64,000 nt of DNA, from NCBI RefSeq assembly GCF_014297575.1, contig NZ_CP060412.1, positions 434,001 to 498,000 of the forward strand, given 5' to 3'. Below are positions 9,677 through 16,560 of this stretch, one piece after another. Below the pieces are notes generated by a model. The model was not told where the DNA came from. It was given only the letters and a program-made list of their open reading frames with translations, and made no database searches. This DNA is from Dyella telluris. Its GTDB lineage: Bacteria > Pseudomonadota > Gammaproteobacteria > Xanthomonadales > Rhodanobacteraceae. Each line of letters opens with the position of its first letter. Position 1 is the stretch's first letter. The translations under genes and the position numbers were made by a program.

Positions 9677-10477
9677 TCAGTGCGTCCCGTCGCCACCCAG
9701 AAGGCGAACCTCATCGGGCGTCAGGTGACGCCACTGCCCCTTGGGCAATTCACCCAGCACCAGTGAACCGATCGCCACGCGTATCAGGCGCAACACATCG
9801 ATACCATGGGCCGCCAGCAAACGCCGGATATGGCGGTTGCGTCCTTCATCCAGCACGATCTCCAGCCACGCATTCTTCTCGCCGTGGCGCAGCAGGGTGA
9901 CGCGACGCGCAGTGAGGCGCTCGCCTTCGTCCACCACGCCATCGACCAGCCGGTCGAGCAGCGCCTGATCCGGAATGTCGTTGACCTGCACGTGATAGGT
10001 CTTGTCGACGTGGTGTTTCGGCTCGGTCAGGCGCGCAGCCCACACACTGTCATTGCTCAACAGCAGTAGCCCTTCGCTCGCCTTGTCCAGACGGCCCACC
10101 GGACCCAGCCACGGCAGGCCGGCATCCTTCATCAAGTCATAGACCGTATCGCGGCCGCGCTCGTCGGCCGCACTCACCACGATGCCGCGCGGCTTGTTCA
10201 GCAGGATATACACGCGCGTACTCGCCGCCACCGGCGCACCGTCCAGCAAGATGCGTTGCCGATCCGGATCGGCCGAGCGCTCGGGATCGAGCACCACCCG
10301 GCCATCCACCTGCACCCTGCCCTCGCGTATCGCCTTTTCTGCCTGGCTACGCGAACACACACCCATCTTGCTGAGGACGCGTGCCAGCCCGTGGCGCGGT
10401 GCTGATGGCGCGGCGGATCGCGATGGCGGGCGGGATGGGCGCATGGGAACTCGAACAACGTGGGACGACTGCCGCAT
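9677..10477 (-). CDS. Pseudouridine synthase, RsuA/RluB/RluE family
   Basis: The protein has 266 residues from the ATG at 10477; the ATG at 10444 would give 255. An N-terminal S4 RNA-binding domain (LARVLSKMGVCSRSQAEKAI, about residues 32-51) is followed by the catalytic domain, with the RLDKASEGLLLLSND motif carrying the catalytic aspartate and GRNRHIRRLLAAHGIDVL near the C-terminus. Such enzymes convert a specific uridine in 16S or 23S rRNA to pseudouridine. The family is clear, but the target base (RsuA, RluB or RluE type) cannot be told by eye. The N-terminus before the S4 domain is Arg/Ser/Pro-rich. It shares no operon with the OmpA genes upstream, which end in a terminator. Confidence 0.88.
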   Translation of the reverse strand: MRQSSHVVRVPMRPSRPPSRSAAPSAPRHGLARVLSKMGVCSRSQAEKAIREGRVQVDGRVVLDPERSADPDRQRILLDGAPVAASTRVYILLNKPRGIVVSAADERGRDTVYDLMKDAGLPWLGPVGRLDKASEGLLLLSNDSVWAARLTEPKHHVDKTYHVQVNDIPDQALLDRLVDGVVDEGERLTARRVTLLRHGEKNAWLEIVLDEGRNRHIRRLLAAHGIDVLRLIRVAIGSLVLGELPKGQWRHLTPDEVRLLGGDGTH

Positions 10478-10511
10478 GGTAGGCGATAGGTGCGGGCTTA
10501 CGCACAAAAAG

Positions 10512-10537
10512 AAAAGCCCGGCTTGCGCCGGGCTTTT
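10512..10537 (-). terminator. Rho-independent terminator of the first OmpA-like gene
   Basis: An 11-bp stem (AAAAGCCCGGC, 4-nt loop) is followed on the minus strand by CTTTTTGTG. It is 23 bp after the stop codon and is nearly identical in design to the terminator at 11956-11981. Confidence 0.85.
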
Positions 10538-10560
10538 CGGTACTACCTGTACAGATCCGA

Positions 10561-11646
10561 TTACTGCTGGACCTGGAGTTCCGTGCGACGGTTCTGAGCG
10601 CGGCCAGCGTCCGTATCGTTCGAGCCGATCGGATCATTCTTGCCGTGGCCGATCGGGCCAACCAGACGGTCGGCCGTGATGCCGTGAGCCGTCAGGTACT
10701 TGAACACGATCGAAGCGCGACGCTCGGACAGATCCTGGTTGTAGGCATCCTTACCGACCGAGTCGGTGTAGCCGGCAACCGTGACCTTGACCTGCGGGTA
10801 ACGCTGCAGGGTGTCGACAGCCTGGTCGAGGATGGCAACCGAGTCAGCGGTCGGCTCAGCCAGCGCCTTCTTGATGTCCGTCTCGCCCTTCTTCGGGCGG
10901 TCGAACTTGAAGTTGACGCCGCGCAGGTCGATCACGACCTTCTGCGGGCAGCCGTCCGGACCGACGATCGTGCCTTCCGGCAGATCCGGGCACTTGTTGT
11001 CGCACAGGTTCACGCCGTTGCGGAACTGCTTGGAGCAGTCCGGAGCAACCGGAGCCACCGGAGCCGGGGCCGGAGCAGCAGCCGGCTCGCCGAAGCGGGA
11101 CACGATGCTGAAGCCCAGGAACCAGTCGCCGTAGCCGTTCTTCGACGGCTGGCTCTTGTCGTCCCAGTCGTAGCGGTAGCCAGCTTCCACGCGGAAGTCG
11201 GTGCTGTCGGTAACGGTCTTGGAGACACCGCCGCCGATTTCAGCCGCCGGAGCCCATGCCTTGTCGGCCGGGTTCGAGTGATAGCTGCCCATCACGCCGA
11301 CGAGGGCGTACGGACGCCATGCGTTCCAGTCGCCGTAGTAGAAGCGTGCGGCGACGCCGACATTGTTGTTCGACCAACGCTGGCTGTTGCCACCGTCGAT
11401 GGTGCGCTTGGTGCGGTCGAAGAACACGTCGAGCGAGGTGTACGAGTTAATGAAGCGACCGAAGCCCAGGCCGTAATAGACCTGACGGCTGTTGGTGTTG
11501 CGATCGGTGTCGTTGTAATAGCCGCCCACGGTGGGTGCGATGTACCAACGGCCGTCGTAGCTCTGCGTGGCGCTGTCCTGCGCGTGGGCTGCGCCCACTC
11601 CGCCCAGGGCCAGGGCGATCACGAAATACAAGCCCTTACGATTCAT
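10561..11646 (-). CDS. OmpA-family outer membrane protein (copy 1)
   Basis: The protein has 361 residues. A signal peptide (MNRKGLYFVIALALGGVGAAHA) is followed by an 8-stranded-type beta-barrel domain to about residue 195. A short Ala/Pro linker and a Cys-containing segment (CSKQFRNGVNLCDNKCPDLP) lead to a C-terminal OmpA-like peptidoglycan-binding domain with VAGYTDSVGKDAYNQDLSERRA, ending NRRTELQVQQ. It anchors the outer membrane to peptidoglycan. The start ATG has AGGAGACACCTG upstream, identical to the site before copy 2. The two copies are almost identical from the Cys-rich segment to the C-terminus but differ in the barrel loops, which indicates a tandem duplication. Confidence 0.93.
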   Translation of the reverse strand: MNRKGLYFVIALALGGVGAAHAQDSATQSYDGRWYIAPTVGGYYNDTDRNTNSRQVYYGLGFGRFINSYTSLDVFFDRTKRTIDGGNSQRWSNNNVGVAARFYYGDWNAWRPYALVGVMGSYHSNPADKAWAPAAEIGGGVSKTVTDSTDFRVEAGYRYDWDDKSQPSKNGYGDWFLGFSIVSRFGEPAAAPAPAPVAPVAPDCSKQFRNGVNLCDNKCPDLPEGTIVGPDGCPQKVVIDLRGVNFKFDRPKKGETDIKKALAEPTADSVAILDQAVDTLQRYPQVKVTVAGYTDSVGKDAYNQDLSERRASIVFKYLTAHGITADRLVGPIGHGKNDPIGSNDTDAGRAQNRRTELQVQQ

Positions 11647-11794
11647 CAGGTGTCTCCTCGTTTTATTGGTATCCGCGTCCGTTCCACCCCAGACAGAAAC
11701 GCGCGTCAAAACTGACTTCCACTCCGGGACTTTTCCTGTCCCGTGCTTTGCGTCCCGATCAAAGGTAAGTGTCACAAGATCACAAGCGGCGCGA

Positions 11795-11803
11795 AGTGTA
11801 GCA
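11795..11803 (-). promoter_or_regulatory. Extended -10 promoter element of OmpA copy 1
   Basis: TGCTACACT on the minus strand is an extended -10 (TG-n-TACACT), within TTTTGCTACACTTCGCGCC. OmpA copy 2 has the matching TTTTGCTAGACTACTCCGCG. The resulting leader is about 140 nt, long as is usual for ompA mRNAs. The rest of the 358-bp gap between the two OmpA genes holds only the terminator of copy 2 and two TGCGACA direct repeats near 11883-11900. Confidence 0.5.
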
Positions 11804-11955
11804 AAACCGTTAAGAGCATCGCACGCGCAAATAGACGCAGTTGGTGAACCCCTGTTCAGGCAGTTGTTGAAGACACAACGACTGCGACATTTGACTGCGA
11901 CAATCTGTCACCAAGGAACAACGCGTTACTGCAAAAATCGATCTTGCAAAAAAAG

Positions 11956-11981
11956 AAAAGCCCGGTTTTCACCGGGCTTTT
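11956..11981 (-). terminator. Rho-independent terminator of the second OmpA-like gene
   Basis: An AAAAGCCCGGT stem with a TTTC loop is followed on the minus strand by CTTTTTTTGC. It lies 24 bp downstream of the stop codon of OmpA copy 2. Confidence 0.87.
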
Positions 11982-12004
11982 CTGACTTTCCGAGAGTTGT
12001 CGGA

Positions 12005-13114
12005 TTACTGCTGAACCTGCAACTCCGTACGACGATTGCGGGCGCGACCGGCATCCGTATCGTTGGTGTCGATCGGATCGTTCTTGCCGTGACCGATCGG
12101 ACCTTCCAGACGGCTGGCGTCGATACCATGAGCAGTCAGGTAGTCGTACACGATCTTCGCACGACGCTCCGACAGACTCTGGTTGTACGCGTCCTTGCCC
12201 ACGGAGTCGGTGTAACCGGCAACCACGACCTTGACCTGCGGGTAACGCTGCAGGGTGTCGACGGCCTGGTCGAGCACGGCCAACGAATCCTTCGTCGGTT
12301 CGGCCAGCGACTTGGAGATGTCCTTCTCGCCCTTCTTCGGACGATCGAACTTGAAGTTGACGCCGCGCAGGTCGATCACGACCTTCTGCGGGCAACCATC
12401 CGGACCGACGATCGTGCCTTCCGGCAGATCCGGGCACTTGTTGTCGCACAGGTTCACGCCGTTGCGGAACTGCTTGGAGCAGTCCGGAGCCGGCGGCGGC
12501 GGCGGCGGAGCCGGCGGTGCCGGCGGTGCGCCGATGCGCGACACGATGCTGAAGCCCAGGAACCAGTCGCCGTAACCGTTCTTGTTCGGCTGGGTGTTGT
12601 CATCCCAGTCGTAACGGTAGCCACCTTCGACGCGGAAGTCGGAGCTGTCGGTGATGGTCTTGGACACACCAACGCCCACTTCAGCAGCCGGCGACCAGCC
12701 GTGCTCGAAGTTGCTGATGTGCTGGCTGCCCATCACGCCGCCCAACAGGTACGGGCGCCATGCCGTCCAGTCGAGGAAGTAATAGCGTGCGGCAAAGCCG
12801 TAGGTGTTGTTCGACCAGCGCCCGTTGTCGCCGTCCACGGTGCGCTTGGTGCGGTCACCGAAGAAGTCCAGCGAGAAGTTGGGCGAGAAGAAACGACCAA
12901 AGCCGATGCCGTAATAGAACTGACGGCTGTTGGTGTTGCGGTCGGTGTCGTTGTAGTAACCGCCGACGGTCGGTGCGATGTACCAGCGATCGTCGTACGT
13001 AGGCGTTGTGGTCGGTTCGGCAGCGCTGCCAGAAGCGGTATTGTCCTGCGCGTGAACGGCGCCGGCGCCGCCCAGGGCGAGGGCAATCAGGATGTACAGG
13101 CCCTTACGTTTCAT
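12005..13114 (-). CDS. OmpA-family outer membrane protein (copy 2)
   Basis: This 369-residue paralogue of the gene just downstream has the same layout: signal peptide MKRKGLYILIALALGGAGAVHA, a beta-barrel to about residue 205, a Pro-rich linker (APPAPPAPPPPPPAPDC), a Cys segment and an OmpA-like domain (VAGYTDSVGKDAYNQSLSERRA). The N-terminus of the mature protein carries an extra Ser/Thr-rich stretch (DNTASGSAAEPTTTPTYDDR) absent from copy 1. The ribosome-binding region and 5' leader are nearly identical to copy 1. Each copy has its own promoter and terminator, so they are separate transcription units and could be differently regulated. Confidence 0.93.
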   Translation of the reverse strand: MKRKGLYILIALALGGAGAVHAQDNTASGSAAEPTTTPTYDDRWYIAPTVGGYYNDTDRNTNSRQFYYGIGFGRFFSPNFSLDFFGDRTKRTVDGDNGRWSNNTYGFAARYYFLDWTAWRPYLLGGVMGSQHISNFEHGWSPAAEVGVGVSKTITDSSDFRVEGGYRYDWDDNTQPNKNGYGDWFLGFSIVSRIGAPPAPPAPPPPPPAPDCSKQFRNGVNLCDNKCPDLPEGTIVGPDGCPQKVVIDLRGVNFKFDRPKKGEKDISKSLAEPTKDSLAVLDQAVDTLQRYPQVKVVVAGYTDSVGKDAYNQSLSERRAKIVYDYLTAHGIDASRLEGPIGHGKNDPIDTNDTDAGRARNRRTELQVQQ

Positions 13115-13252
13115 CAGGTGTCTCCTCGTTTATTGGTGTACGCGTCCGTTCACCCCAGACGGGAAAAGCATCAGCCGGGACTTCCAACTCCTATAGAACG
13201 CCCTGGCATGACTTCGAACCCAACAACTTTTTACCCGAAACGGGCGCGGAGT

Positions 13253-13261
13253 AGTCTAGCA
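13253..13261 (-). promoter_or_regulatory. Extended -10 promoter element of OmpA copy 2
   Basis: TGCTAGACT on the minus strand, 139 bp before the start codon, sits in an AT-rich tract. It matches the corresponding site of copy 1 at 11795-11803. Confidence 0.5.
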
Positions 13262-13320
13262 AAAGTTAAACAATTGCAAATCGACCCCAAACGCCCGTTC
13301 ATTTTCAACTCACGCTGTCT

Positions 13321-14772
13321 TTACAACGTGAAGAGCCCCAGAAATTCCTGAACGGGCATGGCGTCCAGCCGGACCGGATCCGCCGTGGCTCCAAGAATGG
13401 CGTTGACCCGGTGGTCTGGCAAGTGGCTACGAAGGGCGGCCTCGAACTTCCCCAGCAGGACCGGGATGCCTTCGGCCCGTCGCCGGCGGTGGCCGATCGG
13501 GTAGTCGACGGTCACCTTGTCGGTCCGGGTACCGTCCTGGAAGACCACCTGCACCGAGTTGCCGATATAGCGCTTGTCCGGGTCGTAGTAGTCCCGCGTG
13601 AACCCGGGGTTCTCACTGACGACCGTCTTCTCGCGGAGGGCGTCGATGCGAGGGTCGGCGGCGATCTGGTCGCTGTAGTCATCGGCCGTGAGGCGTCCGA
13701 AGATCAACGGCACGGCCACCATATATTGAATGCAGTGGTCCCGGTCGGCGTAATTGGCCAGCGGCCCGGTCTTGTCGATGATGCGCCGGCCGGCCTCCTG
13801 GGTCTCGATCAGCACCTTCTCGACCTGCCCGAGCCTGCCCGCCACGGCGCCGTGCAGCGCCATGGCGCACTCCACGGCCGTCTGGGCGTGGAATTCAGCC
13901 GGGAAGCTGATCTTGAACAGCACGTTTTCCATCACGTAGCTGCCGAACGGGCGCTCAAACTGGAAGGCTTCCCCCTTGAAGGCCGCGTCGTAATAGCCCC
14001 AGGTCCGGGCGCTCAGGGCCGAGGGGTAGCCGACCACGCCGCGATACACCGCATTAATAGCGTGGGTGACGGCGCGACGGCAGGCATCCCCCGCCGCCCA
14101 GCTCTTGCGCGGGCCGGTATTCGGGGCGTGGCGGTAGGTACGCAGGGCGCCGTTGTCGATCCAGCTGTGGGAAATCGCCGTAATGATTTGCTCCCTGGTG
14201 CCGCCCAGCATGGCCGTGGCCACGGCCGTGGACGCCAGGCGGACCAGGATCACATGGTCCTGACCCACCCGGTTGAAGCTGTTCCTGAGCGCATAGCACC
14301 CCTGAATCTCGTGGGCCTTGATGGCCCAGGTCAGCACGTCGCGCACCGTCAGGGGCGTGCCGCCTTCACGCCCGGCCTTGCGGCCGAGGTAGTCGGCCAC
14401 GGCCAGGATGGTGCCGAGGTTGTCCGACGGATGCCCTCACTCGGCGGCCAGCCAGGTGTCGTTGAAATCCAGCCAGCGGATCTGGGTGCCGATGGCGAAG
14501 GCGGCCTGCGCCGGGTCCAGCTCATGGCTGGTGCCCGGCACCCGGGCGCCGCCCGGCAGGGTCGCCCCCGGTACGAGCGGGCCAAGATGCTTGACGCATT
14601 CGGGAAACGTCATGGCCAGCATGGCCGTGGCCAGCGAGTCCAGCAGCATGATGCGCGCGGTGTCGTAAGCCTCGGCAGAATCGATGGTGTAGTCGACGAC
14701 ATAGTCGGCGACGTCGACCATCGGCGCGTCCGGATCGGGACGCCTGGCGGAACGGATGTCCTGCGTACTCAT
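13321..14772 (-). pseudogene. prpD: 2-methylcitrate dehydratase PrpD with an in-frame TGA stop at codon 112
   Basis: PrpD dehydrates 2-methylcitrate in the propionate pathway. Read through the stop, the frame is 483 codons, the same length as E. coli PrpD, and starts MSTQDIRSARRPDPD with AGGAGAG upstream. Codons 1-111 end DFNDTWLAAE. Codon 112 is TGA (14437-14439) and the frame continues GHPSDNLGTILAVADYL to FLGLFTL without another break. The family sequence here is DTWLAAEWGHPSDNLG, so a single TGG-to-TGA change replaced a conserved tryptophan. The downstream part has no plausible start of its own. It is either a recent nonsense pseudogene, a sequencing error or, less likely, a readthrough site. 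AcnD plus PrpF provide the alternative route for this step. Confidence 0.88.
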
Positions 14773-14899
14773 CGGAGCGGCTCTCCTGGCGGCACGGGGA
14801 ACCGCCGTGTATCGGGATGGGTCGGCCCCGCCGCTTGTCGCGTACATGGACGAGGTCAGCTCGCCACGCCACTACCACAGAAAGGAGTCCGTACCCTCC

Positions 14900-14920
14900 C
14901 CTGCAGGCTCAGCCTGCAGG
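14900..14920. repeat. 10-bp inverted repeat spanning the prpF stop codon
   Basis: CCTGCAGGCT and AGCCTGCAGG flank a single base, so the hairpin overlaps the prpF stop at 14909. It may be an mRNA 3'-end or attenuation structure between prpF and prpD. The remaining 130 bp to the prpD start show nothing else. Confidence 0.4.
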
Positions 14921-16093
14921 TATCCGAACCCAGCCTTCCATCAGCACGCGCGCGCTTCGGCTCATGATGGCCTTGGTGACAGTCCACGTACCGTCAACCC
15001 GCGCAGCCTCCGCGCCCACGCGCAAGGTGCCCGACGGATGACCGAAACGCACCGCCTGCCGCTCACCGCCACCCGCGGCCGTATTCACCAGCGTGCCGGG
15101 AATGGCCGCCGCGGTACCGATGGCCACTGCCGCCGTACCCATCATGGCGTGATGCAGCTTGCCCATCGACATGGCGCGTACCAGCAGGTCGACATCACCC
15201 GCCTTCACCGGCTTGCCGCTTGAGGCGACGTAATCGGCGGGGCCCGCAACGAAAGCCACCTTGGGCGTGTGCTGGCGCGTGGCGATCTCGTCGAGCGACT
15301 GGATCAGGCCCATGCGCAGCGCACCGTGCGCGCGGATGGTCTCGAACATCGCCAGCGCCTTCGCGTCGCCGTTGATGGCGTCCTGCAACTCCGTGCCGGT
15401 GTAACCGATGGCGGAGGCCTCGACGAAGATGGTGGGAATGCCCGCATTGATCATGGTGGCCTTGAGCGTGCCGACGCCCGGCACCTCCAGGTTGTCCACA
15501 AGGTTGCCCGTGGGGAACATCGCGCCACCCGCCCCATCCTCCTCGGCAGCCGGATCCAGGAATTCCAGCTGCACCTCGGCGGCCGGGAACGTCACCCCGT
15601 CCAACTCGAAGTCACCGGTTTCCTGCACGACGCCATCCGTCATCGGCACATGCGCGATGATGGTCTTGCCGATATTGGCCTGCCAGATGCGCACGGTAGC
15701 CATGCCATCGCGCGGGATGCGCGCGGGGTCGACCAGGCCACCGGCGATGGCGAACGGACCCACCGCCGCCGAGAGATTGCCGCAATTGCCGCTCCAGTCG
15801 ACAAAGGCCTTGTCGATGGCCACCTGGCCGAACAGGTAATCCACATCGTGATCCGGCCGGTTGCTGCGGGAGACGATCACCGTCTTGCTGGTGCTGGACG
15901 TGGCGCCACCCATGCCGTCGATCTGCTTGCCATACGGATCAGGGCTGCCGATCACGCGCATCAGCAAGGCATCGCGCGCGGCGCCCGGCACCTGCGCTGC
16001 CTCGGGCAGGTCCTGCAGGCGAAAGAACACGCCCTTGCTGGTGCCGCCGCGCAGATAGGTGGCGGGAATGCGGATCTGGGGGTTATGGCTCAT
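14909..16093 (-). CDS. prpF: 2-methylaconitate cis-trans isomerase PrpF
   Basis: PrpF works with AcnD: AcnD dehydrates 2-methylcitrate to 2-methyl-trans-aconitate and PrpF isomerises it to the cis form. The 394 residues match the family's usual size. The hallmark PATYLRGGTSKGVFF is at residues 8-22, followed by IDGMGGATSSTSKTVIV and the conserved DWSGNCGNLSAAVGPFAI block of the diaminopimelate-epimerase-like fold. The start MSHNPQIRIP was chosen because an upstream extension has no homology features. The start overlaps the last 11 bp of the DUF559 gene. The gene is part of the leftward acnD-prpF-prpD group. Confidence 0.95.
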   Translation of the reverse strand: MSHNPQIRIPATYLRGGTSKGVFFRLQDLPEAAQVPGAARDALLMRVIGSPDPYGKQIDGMGGATSSTSKTVIVSRSNRPDHDVDYLFGQVAIDKAFVDWSGNCGNLSAAVGPFAIAGGLVDPARIPRDGMATVRIWQANIGKTIIAHVPMTDGVVQETGDFELDGVTFPAAEVQLEFLDPAAEEDGAGGAMFPTGNLVDNLEVPGVGTLKATMINAGIPTIFVEASAIGYTGTELQDAINGDAKALAMFETIRAHGALRMGLIQSLDEIATRQHTPKVAFVAGPADYVASSGKPVKAGDVDLLVRAMSMGKLHHAMMGTAAVAIGTAAAIPGTLVNTAAGGGERQAVRFGHPSGTLRVGAEAARVDGTWTVTKAIMSRSARVLMEGWVRIPAG

Positions 16094-16496
16094 GGGAATC
16101 CCGTGTCGAAACAAACTTGCCGTCCCCCCTCTCCCCTTGTGGGAGAGGGGTCGGGGGAGAGGGGATGCTTTTGGCGAGCTCGATCAGGATCGCCTCAAGC
16201 ACCGCTTCGATGTTCTGCAATATGTCGTTGTTCCAGAAGCGCAGCACCGTGAAGCCCTGGCTCTTCAACCATGCATCACGTACCGCATCATCGGCGCTAC
16301 CGTTGTGTTGTCCACCGTCGGCCTCGATGACCAGTCGTGCACCGAAATGCACGAAGTCCACGATGTAAGGGCCGATGGGTTGTTGACGGCGGAACTTCTG
16401 ATCGCACGTGCGATGGGCACGGAGATGGCGCCATAGCAGTTGTTCCGCCTCCGTCATGTTCTGGCGCAAGACTTTGGTGAACTGTCGCTGGTCCAT
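16083..16496 (-). CDS. DUF559 endonuclease-like protein (Vsr/PD-(D/E)XK fold)
   Basis: The protein has 137 residues from MDQRQFTKVLRQNM. The conserved DUF559 core is AEQLLWRHLRAHR, FRRQQPIGPYIVDFVHFG (D47), LVIEADGGQH (E58, D60, Q63, H64) and FTVLRFWNNDIL, matching the Vsr-like nuclease fold with candidate catalytic D47, E58 and Q63. The last 25 residues (SPPTPLPQGERG and on) are encoded by a flanking inverted repeat and are probably not part of the domain. The gene lies between acnD and prpF and interrupts an otherwise metabolic operon. Its role is unknown; it could be a repeat-borne passenger or a housekeeping nuclease relative. Confidence 0.85.
   Translation of the reverse strand: MDQRQFTKVLRQNMTEAEQLLWRHLRAHRTCDQKFRRQQPIGPYIVDFVHFGARLVIEADGGQHNGSADDAVRDAWLKSQGFTVLRFWNNDILQNIEAVLEAILIELAKSIPSPPTPLPQGERGDGKFVSTRDSHEP
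16123..16165. repeat. Left inverted repeat flanking the DUF559 gene
   Basis: This GC-rich composite palindrome, CCCCTCTCCCC-TTGTGGGAGAGGGG-TCGGGGGAGAGGGG, lies inside the 3' end of the DUF559 frame and encodes its PSPPTPLPQGERG tail. Its reverse complement closely matches the repeat at 16515-16554. Confidence 0.7.
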
Positions 16497-16514
16497 GTCA
16501 GTCGCTCCGTTGCG

Positions 16515-16554
16515 CCCCCTCTCCCCAACCCCTCTCCCGCGAGGGGAGAGGGGC
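16515..16554. repeat. Right inverted repeat flanking the DUF559 gene
   Basis: CCCCCTCTCCCC-AACCCCTCTCCCGCGAGGGGAGAGGGG is inverted relative to the copy at 16123-16165. It occupies most of the gap between the acnD stop (16561) and the DUF559 start (16496). Each copy is itself palindromic. Confidence 0.7.
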
Positions 16555-16560
16555 TTAAGG

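Noticed and set aside
13321-14400. A separate 3' prpD gene starting at the GTG at 14400
   Set aside because: The GTG encodes a conserved internal Val (ILAVADYL) and has no ribosome-binding site; it is the continuation of prpD after the TGA.
14437-14439. Selenocysteine or programmed recoding at the prpD TGA
   Set aside because: The family residue is tryptophan and not cysteine, and no SECIS-like hairpin was recognised just downstream; a point mutation is simpler.
13411-14967. Long rightward frame opposite prpD
   Set aside because: It is an open-frame artefact of GC-rich codon bias. The leftward frame is clear PrpD apart from one TGA.
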